Positions 1 through 6,262 are shown, counted from the first letter of the stretch. The stretch: DNA of 7,052 nt from an uncultured Muribaculaceae bacterium (GCA_938039795.1 CALHWU010000096.1:1-7052); one strand, 5' to 3'. Made by a program: numbers and translations. The notes: a model not told the origin generated them from the sequence alone.

Positions 1-399
1 GGTATATACGTGCCTTTTTTCATTGGGAATGTTCGCCAGAAAGGCCGTGAATCATTCATAATCGCCATCGACGGGGTAGATTCTGACGTTAAGGCTTCTG
101 AATTCACCGGCAAGACCGTATATGCTCTTCGCGACCGCATGGCCGCGACATGTGACGATGACGCCGACGACGGCTTTTACGCATCTGATCTGATAGGATT
201 CAGGGCTCTGAAAACCGATGGCTCCACGACTGGCACCATAACCGATATAGAGGACAGCACGATCAACGTGCTCGCCATTATCCTGACCGCCGACGGCCGC
301 ACAGTATACATGCCGCTGGCCGAAGATTTTATCACCGACATTGACGCCGACAGTCGCACCATCACGTTTGATGCACCCGAAGGCATCGAGTCACTTTGA
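1..399 (+). CDS. rimM: Ribosome maturation factor RimM, 3' part (5' end outside window)
   Basis: RimM binds ribosomal protein S19 and assists maturation of the 30S head domain in the cytoplasm. The reading frame is open from base 1, so the start lies upstream; the GTG at 10 and the ATG at 139 are internal codons, not starts. The visible part begins with the end of the N-terminal RimM domain (GIYVPFFIGNVR, the 'vPFFI' strand typical of Bacteroidetes RimM) and continues into the PRC-barrel domain: a DLIGF strand, a conserved acidic turn, then INVLAIILTADGR and the closing MPLAEDFITDID...TITFDAPEGIESL, which matches the RimM ending 'iP....fi..iD...k.i.v..p.Gl..L'. The stop is TGA at 397-399. Nothing is odd within the visible part. 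It lies 35 nt upstream of the next gene and may be co-transcribed with it. Identification is from remembered family motifs. Confidence 0.88.
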   Translation, partial: GIYVPFFIGNVRQKGRESFIIAIDGVDSDVKASEFTGKTVYALRDRMAATCDDDADDGFYASDLIGFRALKTDGSTTGTITDIEDSTINVLAIILTADGRTVYMPLAEDFITDIDADSRTITFDAPEGIESL

Positions 400-434
400 A
401 CAGTTCTACCTACTAATGCGAAAACACCACTGAT

Positions 435-734
435 ATGGAATTCGACGAGACTAAAGCTATTGAATACATGCGCAAGGCTCTCGGCAAACGGGCCGAGGCC
501 TATGATGACGACCAGCTCCTCAATCTGATCGACATAATATGGGATTTCTATGAGGAAAACGGTCTGCTCGACATTGATGCCGATGAGGAAATCGACGACG
601 AAGAAGACGTGCTCGACGATCTCGTGGCTTATGCAGGACGGATGCTCCGCAAGGACAAGGAATCGAGGATAAGCGACGACGATATAGCTCCCCTTATCGA
701 AACAGAGATCGACTATGAGAACTCTCTCGAATAA
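435..734 (+). CDS. Conserved acidic hypothetical protein (99 aa)
   Basis: Function unknown. The product has 34 Asp/Glu against 10 Lys/Arg in 99 residues, so it is strongly anionic, and it has no signal peptide or membrane segment, so it is probably cytosolic. The N-terminal third (residues 1-45, with IEYMRKAL and LLNLIDIIWDFYEENGLL) looks helical. Residues 46-61 form an almost pure Asp/Glu run. A second helical part follows (about 60-75, DDLVAYAGRMLRKDK) and the protein ends in another acidic helix. It resembles, from memory, a small acidic protein seen in many Bacteroidales genomes, but I cannot assign a family. The ATG at 435 was chosen because it is the first in-frame start after rimM and gives a sensible helical N-terminus. 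Its last 20 nt overlap the start of the OmpA-domain gene, suggesting translational coupling. Confidence 0.8.
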   Translation: MEFDETKAIEYMRKALGKRAEAYDDDQLLNLIDIIWDFYEENGLLDIDADEEIDDEEDVLDDLVAYAGRMLRKDKESRISDDDIAPLIETEIDYENSLE

Positions 735-1407
735 GCTCCAGGCCCCCAAGCTGCTGGCCTTACTGGCTGCCGTCATGCTCATATGGCCGGCCGACGCCGA
801 GGCACAGTTCTTCAGAAAAAAAGAGAACCGCTATACCGATCCGTATAAGGGATTCTCAGAGGAGGCCTACATGGACATGGACTTTCTCCCCAACCTCTCC
901 ACACCGGAAGTACATAAAAAAGCCAAAGGAGGAGTAAAAAAGGCCGTAAGAAGTCTGGCAGAGCAACTCAAGAACAAAGCCACAGTGGATCTGGTAAGAA
1001 ACGATGAGGTCGTGCTGGTGACATTCCCTACCGACGATCTGTTTCTCCCCAACGACACGATGCTCACAACCGAAGGAGGAGCGCTTCTGACCCCGTTGCT
1101 TCCACACATGAGAGACCCGATGATGTACAAGATAGTACTGGCGGTGCATACCGACGACACCGGCTCGGATTTCTACCGCGATGCGCTTTCGACATCACGC
1201 CTTAATTCCGTCTACGATTGGTTCATGCTTGCAGTCGACTCCGGACAGCTGCAGGAAAGCCTGATCATAATACCCTTCGCAATGTCGAATTCGATGCCTC
1301 TGGCTGACAACGACAGCCGAGCCAACCGTGCCGGGAACAGGCGTCTTGAGGTATATTTCATACCGGGCCCGAAGCTTATAGATGCAGCTTATAAAGGACA
1401 GCTATAA
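715..1407 (+). CDS. Secreted OmpA-family (peptidoglycan-binding) protein
   Basis: Predicted periplasmic or outer-membrane-associated protein that would bind the diaminopimelate peptide of peptidoglycan. Residues 1-30 are a typical signal peptide: basic start, hydrophobic core LLALLAAVMLIW, and a probable AEA|Q cleavage at 30/31. There is no lipobox Cys. Residues about 95-216 form a C-terminal OmpA-like domain: VVLVTFPTDDLFLPNDTMLT, then HTDDTGSDFYRDALSTSRLNSVYDWF at 145-170, and SRANRAGNRRLEVYF at 201-215. The two residues that contact diaminopimelate in OmpA appear present as D147 and R162, spaced 15 apart as in known members. There is no beta-barrel; residues 31-90 are a basic linker rich in Lys. 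The ATG at 715 overlaps the upstream gene by 20 nt; the next in-frame ATG (775) would destroy the signal peptide. The gene ends in tandem stops (TAATAA), 32 nt before proS. Confidence 0.85.
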   Translation: MRTLSNKLQAPKLLALLAAVMLIWPADAEAQFFRKKENRYTDPYKGFSEEAYMDMDFLPNLSTPEVHKKAKGGVKKAVRSLAEQLKNKATVDLVRNDEVVLVTFPTDDLFLPNDTMLTTEGGALLTPLLPHMRDPMMYKIVLAVHTDDTGSDFYRDALSTSRLNSVYDWFMLAVDSGQLQESLIIIPFAMSNSMPLADNDSRANRAGNRRLEVYFIPGPKLIDAAYKGQL

Positions 1408-1439
1408 TAAACAAACCACATATCATCATACATACAGAA

Positions 1440-2921
1440 ATGGCAACAGAACTAAAGGAACTCACCAAAAGAGCAGACAATTATTCACAATGGTACAACG
1501 ACCTCGTGGTCAAAGCCGACCTTGCCGAACAGTCGCCGGTGAGAGGATGTATGGTCATCAAGCCCTACGGCTATGCCATATGGGAGAAAATGCAGCGTGA
1601 ACTCGACCGCATGTTCAAGGAGACGGGTGTGCAGAACGCCTATTTCCCCCTGCTGATCCCGAAATCGTTTCTTTGCCGCGAAGCAGAGCACGTAGAAGGG
1701 TTCGCAAAAGAGTGTGCGGTGGTGACCCACTATCGCCTGAAGAATGATCCCAACGGAAACGGTGTGATCGTCGACCCGGAAGCCCGTCTGGAGGAAGAAC
1801 TCATAGTACGCCCTACTTCCGAGACTATAATCTGGGGCACTTACCGCAACTGGATCCACAGCTACCGCGATCTGCCCATCCTATGCAACCAGTGGGCCAA
1901 CGTGATGCGCTGGGAGATGCGCACCCGCATGTTCCTCCGCACATCGGAGTTTCTCTGGCAGGAGGGTCACTGCGCCCACGCTACAGCCGAGGAGTCGGAG
2001 GCGCGCACTGTGCAGATGATAAACCTATACGCCGACTTTGCCGAAAAATACATGGCCATGCCGGTGATCAGGGGCGTAAAATCAGCCAACGAACGGTTTG
2101 CCGGAGCCGTCAACACCTATACGATCGAGGCGATGATGCAGGACGGCAAAGCTCTTCAGAGCGGCACATCCCACAATCTCGGACAGAATTTCGCAAAAGC
2201 GTTCGACGTCACTTTCGTCAACAAGGACAATCAGCCTGAATACGTCTGGGCCAACTCATGGGGAGTGTCGACACGCCTGATGGGCGCTCTCATCATGAGC
2301 CATTCCGACGACAACGGCCTTGTGCTCCCTCCGCATCTGGCCCCCATCCAGGTTGTGATAGTGCCGATATACAAAAACGCCGAACAGCTCAAACAGATCA
2401 GCAGCCACATAGAGCCTATCGTAATAAAGCTCAAGGAGCTGGGTATAAGCGTGAAGTATGACGACGCCGACAATCGCCGTCCGGGCTTCAAATTTGCCGA
2501 CTACGAGCTGAAGGGCGTTCCAGTGCGTCTGGTTGTCGGAGCGCGCGACATTGAGAAAGGCACCGTCGAGATCATGCGCCGCGACACGCTCGAAAAGAGC
2601 GAGGCTCCCCTCGAAGGCATTGCCGGCCACGTAAAGAGTCTCCTTGAGGAAATCCAGGCCAATATCTATCAGAAGGCCCTCAAGCACCGCGAGGAGATGA
2701 CACGCACTGTAGAGACATACGACGAATTCAAACAGGAGATCGAAAAAGGCGGATTCATCCTCGCCCACTGGGACGGAACCACCGAGACCGAGCTCAAGAT
2801 CAAGGAGGACACAAAAGCCACACTCCGCTGCATACCTCTTGAAGGCGACACCACACCTGGCAAATGCATGGTGACCGGGCGCCCGTCGCGCCAGAGAGTG
2901 ATCTTCGCGCGCAATTACTGA
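1440..2921 (+). CDS. proS: Prolyl-tRNA synthetase, archaeal/eukaryal (ProS type 3) class
   Basis: Attaches proline to tRNA-Pro in the cytosol in an ATP-dependent, two-step reaction. The 493 residues fit the short class IIa ProRS form without the bacterial editing insertion domain. Visible landmarks are the N-terminal KRADNYSQWYNDLV, class II motif 1 around 35-75 (VRGCMVIKPYGYAIWE and the following helix), VRPTSET at 123-129, motif 2 at 157-175 (RWEMRTRMFLRTSEFLWQEGH), the proline pocket/loop THNLGQNF-like GTSHNLGQNF at 242-251, motif 3 near 272-288 (NSWGVSTRLMGALIMSH), an anticodon-binding domain at about 300-405, and the C-terminal alpha/beta domain ending ARNY, with the conserved terminal Tyr. 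Only Cys463 and Cys476 remain in the region that holds the zinc site in the Thermus enzyme. Start ATG 1440 lies in an A-rich context without Shine-Dalgarno. A strong terminator follows 12 nt after the stop. Confidence 0.97.
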   Translation: MATELKELTKRADNYSQWYNDLVVKADLAEQSPVRGCMVIKPYGYAIWEKMQRELDRMFKETGVQNAYFPLLIPKSFLCREAEHVEGFAKECAVVTHYRLKNDPNGNGVIVDPEARLEEELIVRPTSETIIWGTYRNWIHSYRDLPILCNQWANVMRWEMRTRMFLRTSEFLWQEGHCAHATAEESEARTVQMINLYADFAEKYMAMPVIRGVKSANERFAGAVNTYTIEAMMQDGKALQSGTSHNLGQNFAKAFDVTFVNKDNQPEYVWANSWGVSTRLMGALIMSHSDDNGLVLPPHLAPIQVVIVPIYKNAEQLKQISSHIEPIVIKLKELGISVKYDDADNRRPGFKFADYELKGVPVRLVVGARDIEKGTVEIMRRDTLEKSEAPLEGIAGHVKSLLEEIQANIYQKALKHREEMTRTVETYDEFKQEIEKGGFILAHWDGTTETELKIKEDTKATLRCIPLEGDTTPGKCMVTGRPSRQRVIFARNY

Positions 2922-2933
2922 TCACAACATTTC

Positions 2934-2964
2934 GCCTGCGGCCGGGCGGCCGCAGGCTTTAATT
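2934..2964 (+). terminator. Intrinsic terminator after proS
   Basis: A perfect 10-bp inverted repeat, GCCTGCGGCC at 2934-2943 and GGCCGCAGGC at 2948-2957, encloses a GGGC loop and is followed by TTTAATT. The stem is very GC-rich and the U-tract is short and interrupted. It starts 12 nt after the proS stop and ends 10 nt before the next start codon, so it probably ends most proS transcription. Confidence 0.85.
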
Positions 2965-2974
2965 CACACCCAGC

Positions 2975-3946
2975 ATGAGTCAAACACGCATCGCGACAGG
3001 ACGTTCAGCCCGACTTGCCATCGTAATACCCTGTTACAACGAGGAAGAGGCGCTGCCCCTCACCGTCGGGCGACTGACAGAAATAATCGACAGAATGGCT
3101 GCCGAAGGGCTTGTGACATCCGACAGCTATATCATGTGCTGTGATGACGGGAGCCGCGATGCCACATGGCAGGCAATACAGGACTTACATGCCTCAGATC
3201 CGCGTGTCAAGGGTATTTCGCTTGCCCATAACCGCGGGCATCAGTACGCACTGCTTGCCGGACTCATGACGGTGCGCGACGAATGCGACGCAGCCATCAG
3301 CATTGACGCCGACCTGCAGGATGACCCTCTGGCTATGGTGGAGATGGTGAGAAAATACACCGAGGGCACCGACATTGTCTACGGTGTACGCAGGAGCCGC
3401 GCTACCGACACATGGTTCAAACGCACGACGGCCCGTGGCTTTTACCGTTTTCAGCACAGCATGGGTCTTGAAACCATTTATGACCATGCCGACTACCGCC
3501 TGTTGAGCAGGCATGCGCTCGATCTGCTGTCGGCTTACGGAGAGAGCAATCTGTTTCTTCGCGGGATAGTTCCCCAGCTCGGACTTTCAACCGCCATAGT
3601 GGAATATGACCGCAAGGAAAGAGTCGCGGGCGAATCGAAATATCCGCTGAAGAAGATGTTGAGCCTGTCGATCGACGGCATTACCTCCTTTTCCTCCCGT
3701 CCGATAAGAATGATATTCTATGTAGGCCTCGGACTGCTTATTGCCGACATCGCTACCGCCATATATGTGATGCTGTCGTGGATGCGGCATGATGTGGAGC
3801 GTGGCTGGACCTCGCTCATATTATCAGTATGGTTTCTTGGCAGTCTTATTCTCATGGCTCTCGGTATTGTGGGCGAATACATAGGCAAAATATTCATAGA
3901 AGTCAAGCACAGGCCGAGATATGCCATAAAAGAGATACTCAAATGA
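2975..3946 (+). CDS. Family 2 glycosyltransferase, polyprenyl-phosphate type (GtrB/DPM1-like)
   Basis: Predicted inner-membrane enzyme that transfers a sugar from a nucleotide donor, probably to undecaprenyl phosphate, for later use on the periplasmic side. The acceptor type is inferred from the family; the sugar cannot be read from the sequence. The GT-A fold starts with IVIPCYNEEEALP (residues 16-28), followed by CCDDGSRDAT (55-64), the GtrB-like NRGHQYALLAGL (86-97), the DxD metal/nucleotide site DADLQDDP at 111-118, and the acceptor-side segment with DYRLLSRHAL at 173-182. Two C-terminal transmembrane helices at about 243-268 and 279-303 separate a short charged loop, ending in a basic cytosolic tail (KHRPRYAIKEILK). 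The 323-residue length is normal for the group. ATG 2975 is the only start ahead of the first beta strand. Its stop overlaps the next gene's start as ATGA. No promoter is obvious in the short gap after the proS terminator. Confidence 0.92.
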   Translation: MSQTRIATGRSARLAIVIPCYNEEEALPLTVGRLTEIIDRMAAEGLVTSDSYIMCCDDGSRDATWQAIQDLHASDPRVKGISLAHNRGHQYALLAGLMTVRDECDAAISIDADLQDDPLAMVEMVRKYTEGTDIVYGVRRSRATDTWFKRTTARGFYRFQHSMGLETIYDHADYRLLSRHALDLLSAYGESNLFLRGIVPQLGLSTAIVEYDRKERVAGESKYPLKKMLSLSIDGITSFSSRPIRMIFYVGLGLLIADIATAIYVMLSWMRHDVERGWTSLILSVWFLGSLILMALGIVGEYIGKIFIEVKHRPRYAIKEILK

Positions 3947-4215
3947 CCGATACAAAATCACTTGAAACACTGCTCTCGATGGAGAGCGGAAAAAACGCAA
4001 GCGCCATAGAGGCGGATATAAAGGCTATAGCAGACGTGCTTGGCGAACTATGCGCACAAGGCGATTCTGTGGCCATTCCCGGTTTCGGTACTTTCCAGTC
4101 AGTAAAGACCGACGAACATGTCCACACCGATGACGACGGGCACCGCATGCTCGTGCCTCCTGCCATCACTGTAGAATTCAAATCGAGCGTTGTGCTCCGC
4201 AAATCCCTTAACTGA
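3943..4215 (+). CDS. HU/IHF-like protein with acidic arm (90 aa)
   Basis: Small protein of the HU/IHF DNA-bending fold. The order of elements is intact: two helices at about 4-39 (SLETLLSMESGKNASAIEAD then the helix ending LGELCAQG), the signature GDSVAIPGFGTF at 40-51, an arm at 52-74, and the closing LVPPAITVEFKSSVVLRKSLN at 70-90, which parallels the HU ending 'iPa...v.Fk....L...vN'. The arm is unusual: in place of the basic RxGRNPxTGE segment it reads TDEHVHTDDDGHR, acidic and without the intercalating proline. It may bind DNA poorly or act through a partner. The ATG at 3943 overlaps the glycosyltransferase stop as ATGA; an upstream in-frame ATG at 3829 lies inside the glycosyltransferase and would add an unrelated tail, so it was not used. 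The stop overlaps the next start as TGATG. Fold assignment is firm, function is not. Confidence 0.85.
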   Translation: MTDTKSLETLLSMESGKNASAIEADIKAIADVLGELCAQGDSVAIPGFGTFQSVKTDEHVHTDDDGHRMLVPPAITVEFKSSVVLRKSLN

Positions 4216-5042
4216 TGAACGAGAAAATACCCTTGCGCACTTTTGCGGAAAAAGTAGCCGAAACAACCGGACGAAGCGAAGCCGAGATGGAATCGCTTAT
4301 CAGACGCTTGTTTGAACTCATAGCCGAAGGCCTCCATGAAGGGCGAAAGGTAGAAGTTAAAGGCCTCGGGACCTTTTCTTTGTCAGATAATCCGGCCGAC
4401 CCTGTAGATTTCTATCCGGCAAGCTCATGGGCAGAGAGAGTCAACGCTCCGTTTGCCATGTTCACGCCTGAAGAACTGGCTCCCGATGCCAGCGAGAGTG
4501 ATTTCAATGATATCGGTTCAATTGCTGAAGAAGAGGGTGACACACCGGATTACATACCGCAGGATGATCAATCGGCTGACGGCACGACGGCCGAACCTGT
4601 CGCCGCCCCGGCAGCTGCTGATAATCTGACGGAAGAGACAAAGTCCACGTCGCGACAGTCAGATGCGGCTCCTGAAGTTGAAGTCATTGAATCAGTAGAG
4701 ACAACCGACATCCCCGATGAGAACTCAGACGACCGGGTAATTGAAGCTCCGGCCGCCACAGAGGAAACTTTTCTTTCATCGCCAGAAGCCGACAGCTACG
4801 TCGACAATCAGGACGACCATGACGAAGCAGTCGTGACATCGGATAACGATGCGGAAAGGGCTACGGAAGACGCGCCGGAAAAGAATGGATTCGGACGCGG
4901 ATTCATAGCAGGACTGATAGTGGGCCTGGCCATCGGCGCACTCGGCCTCTGCTGCTACGTGATGTATTTCGTACACGCCTCGGGAGAGACACAGCCTGTG
5001 GAAACCGAACTGGTGGAATCAACCCCTCTGCAGGTGGAATGA
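4215..5042 (+). CDS. Membrane-anchored HU-like protein with acidic linker
   Basis: Three parts are visible in 275 residues. Residues 1-88 form a HU-like domain: helical PLRTFAEKVAETTGRSEAEM and MESLIRRLFELIAEGLHEG, the signature KVEVKGLGTFSL (45-56), and the Bacteroidales HU ending VDFYPASSWAERVNAPFAMF (64-83). The DNA-binding beta arm between these last two parts, normally about 25 residues, is missing. Residues 91-220 are a low-complexity linker with 41 Asp/Glu and only four Lys/Arg. Residues 230-253 form one transmembrane helix, preceded by Lys and Arg (K223, R228) and followed by an acidic 20-residue tail, so the HU domain should face the cytoplasm and the C-terminus the periplasm. The helix carries GxxxG repeats at G229, G233, G237 and G241. 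There is no signal peptide. It is coupled to the upstream HU-like gene by a TGATG overlap. Role unknown; it may pair with that protein at the membrane. Confidence 0.85.
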   Translation: MNEKIPLRTFAEKVAETTGRSEAEMESLIRRLFELIAEGLHEGRKVEVKGLGTFSLSDNPADPVDFYPASSWAERVNAPFAMFTPEELAPDASESDFNDIGSIAEEEGDTPDYIPQDDQSADGTTAEPVAAPAAADNLTEETKSTSRQSDAAPEVEVIESVETTDIPDENSDDRVIEAPAATEETFLSSPEADSYVDNQDDHDEAVVTSDNDAERATEDAPEKNGFGRGFIAGLIVGLAIGALGLCCYVMYFVHASGETQPVETELVESTPLQVE

Positions 5043-5084
5043 CGTCTGCTGCCGTCAAGCTTCAATTTTTGTGAAATAATTAAA

Positions 5085-5104
5085 AGGTTTGTAAGAATAA
5101 ACCT
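5085..5104 (+). repeat. Short inverted repeat, possible operator
   Basis: AGGTTT at 5085-5090 and its complement AAACCT at 5099-5104 are separated by eight A/T-rich bases. The dyad overlaps the TTTG element of the candidate promoter at 5088-5120, so a regulator bound here could block RNA polymerase. It may also be chance in AT-rich DNA, since the arms are only six bases long. Confidence 0.25.
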
Positions 5105-5120
5105 ATAATAGCTAATTTTA
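5088..5120 (+). promoter_or_regulatory. Candidate Bacteroidetes promoter for moxR operon (distal)
   Basis: TTTG at 5088-5091 and TAATTTTA at 5113-5120 are separated by 21 nt. This fits the Bacteroidetes housekeeping promoter form TTTG-N19..21-TAnnTTTG with one mismatch (final G to A). Transcription would start near 5127, giving a leader of about 140 nt before the moxR start codon. This is one of two candidates in the only AT-rich gap of the window. Confidence 0.45.
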
Positions 5121-5155
5121 ACACACCGTAAGTCGCTCAAAGGTGTTATTATATA

Positions 5156-5164
5156 TAATTTTGC
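5156..5164 (+). promoter_or_regulatory. Candidate Bacteroidetes -7 element for moxR operon (proximal)
   Basis: TAATTTTGC is an exact match to the Bacteroidetes -7 element TAnnTTTG. No TTTG is found 19-21 nt upstream, where GTCGCTC is seen instead, so this would be a promoter with a weak -33 element. Transcription would start near 5170, leaving a leader of about 97 nt. It sits just after a 12-bp AT palindrome (5148-5159). Confidence 0.4.
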
Positions 5165-5266
5165 GTAGGTCATTGATAGTTGAATACAATGGCCAGGCAG
5201 ACATATTGACCATATAATACGACAAAACGAACAACAATACTTTAACTTAAAGCCGCAAAATATCTT

Positions 5267-6262
5267 ATGAGCGAATCTGTTAACATCAGAGAGTTAAACG
5301 ACCTCGTGGCGAGCAAAAACGATTTCGTACAGCTCATCACCAAGGGAATGGACCAGACAATTGTCGGACAGAAGCATCTTGTGGATTCCCTTCTGATAGC
5401 TTTGCTGGCCAACGGCCATGTGCTTCTCGAAGGCGTGCCCGGCCTGGCCAAGACGCTTGCCATCAAGACGCTCGCCCAAGTGATCGACGCAAAATACAGC
5501 CGCATACAGTTTACTCCCGACCTGCTGCCTGCCGACGTTACGGGCACGATGATCTACAGCGTGCAGAAAGAACAGTTCCAGATAAAGAAAGGCCCGATTT
5601 TCGCCAATTTCGTGCTTGCCGATGAGATCAACCGTGCTCCGGCGAAAGTGCAGAGCGCGCTTCTGGAGGCTATGCAGGAGCGTCAGGTGACGATCGGCGA
5701 ACAGACGTTCCGTCTCGACGAGCCGTTCCTCGTCATGGCCACCCAGAATCCCATAGAGCAGGAAGGCACATATCCTCTGCCTGAAGCGCAGGTCGACCGT
5801 TTTCTGCTTAAAGTCATCATCGGTTATCCGACGAAGGACGACGAGCGCCAGATCATACGCCAGAATATCTCGCCGCGTAAAATCGAGGTCAAGCCGCTTC
5901 TCCGTCCCGAGGAGATTCTCGACGCCCAGAAGATCGTTGAACAGATCTATCTCGACGAGAAAATCGAACGATATATCGTCGACATAGTTTTCGCCACCCG
6001 TCGTCCGGAAGATTACAACCTCAAGGATCTCAGCGGCATCATTTCTTTCGGTGCGTCGCCCCGCGCATCGATCGGTCTGGCCAAGGCAGCCCGATCCTAC
6101 GCCTTCCTTCGCCAGAGAGGATACGTGATACCGGAAGATGTAAGAGCCGTGTGCCACGACGTCATGCGTCACCGCATCGGCCTGAGCTATGAGGCTGAAG
6201 CCAACAATATAACCTCCGACGAGATCATCTCGGAGGTGCTCGACAAGGTAGAGGTGCCCTAA
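5267..6262 (+). CDS. moxR: MoxR-family AAA+ ATPase
   Basis: MoxR ATPases act as cytosolic chaperones that work with von Willebrand A-domain proteins in assembling or activating complexes. The 331 residues are full length for the family. Visible motifs are DQTIVGQKHLVDSLLIALLANGHVLLEGVPGLAKT with Walker A GVPGLAKT at 56-63, Walker B FVLADEINRAP at 115-125, sensor 1 ATQNPIEQEGTYPLPEAQ from 158, the Arg-finger region QVDRFLLK at 175-182 (R178), and sensor 2 GASPRAS at 262-268, followed by the helical lid domain. The ATG at 5267 follows an A/T-rich leader with no Shine-Dalgarno, as is normal in Bacteroidetes, and gives the expected short N-terminal helix. It lies 23 nt upstream of the DUF58 gene, the classic partner. 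The preceding 224-nt gap carries the promoter candidates, so it is probably the first gene of its operon. The symbol is the generic family name. Confidence 0.95.
   Translation: MSESVNIRELNDLVASKNDFVQLITKGMDQTIVGQKHLVDSLLIALLANGHVLLEGVPGLAKTLAIKTLAQVIDAKYSRIQFTPDLLPADVTGTMIYSVQKEQFQIKKGPIFANFVLADEINRAPAKVQSALLEAMQERQVTIGEQTFRLDEPFLVMATQNPIEQEGTYPLPEAQVDRFLLKVIIGYPTKDDERQIIRQNISPRKIEVKPLLRPEEILDAQKIVEQIYLDEKIERYIVDIVFATRRPEDYNLKDLSGIISFGASPRASIGLAKAARSYAFLRQRGYVIPEDVRAVCHDVMRHRIGLSYEAEANNITSDEIISEVLDKVEVP

Noticed and set aside
416..433. A five-codon frame (ATG to TGA) just before the acidic gene
   Set aside because: Too short to support, and not different from chance in a 35-nt gap; it could at most be a leader peptide.
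177..782. A 201-codon open frame on the minus strand across rimM, the acidic gene and the OmpA-domain gene
   Set aside because: It crosses three plus-strand genes and gives a sequence with no recognisable domain, so it is a shadow frame.
3829..3942. An upstream in-frame ATG that would extend the first HU-like protein by 38 residues
   Set aside because: The extension lies inside the glycosyltransferase, encodes basic non-HU residues, and the ATGA start at 3943 gives a normal HU-like N-terminus.
5148..5159. A 12-bp AT palindrome (ATTATATATAAT)
   Set aside because: A perfect palindrome, but alternating A/T in an AT-rich gap; not enough to call an operator or terminator.
5043..5180. A possible intrinsic terminator after the membrane HU-like gene
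   Set aside because: Only weak stems were found (ACACC/GGTGT and a 6-bp dyad), with no GC-rich stem followed by a T-tract.
5189..5209. A six-codon frame in the leader of moxR
   Set aside because: No context or conservation supports translation; such frames are common by chance.
5294..6172. A 292-codon open frame on the minus strand opposite moxR
   Set aside because: It mirrors the codon pattern of moxR, has no family motifs, and the plus strand carries a full set of AAA+ motifs.
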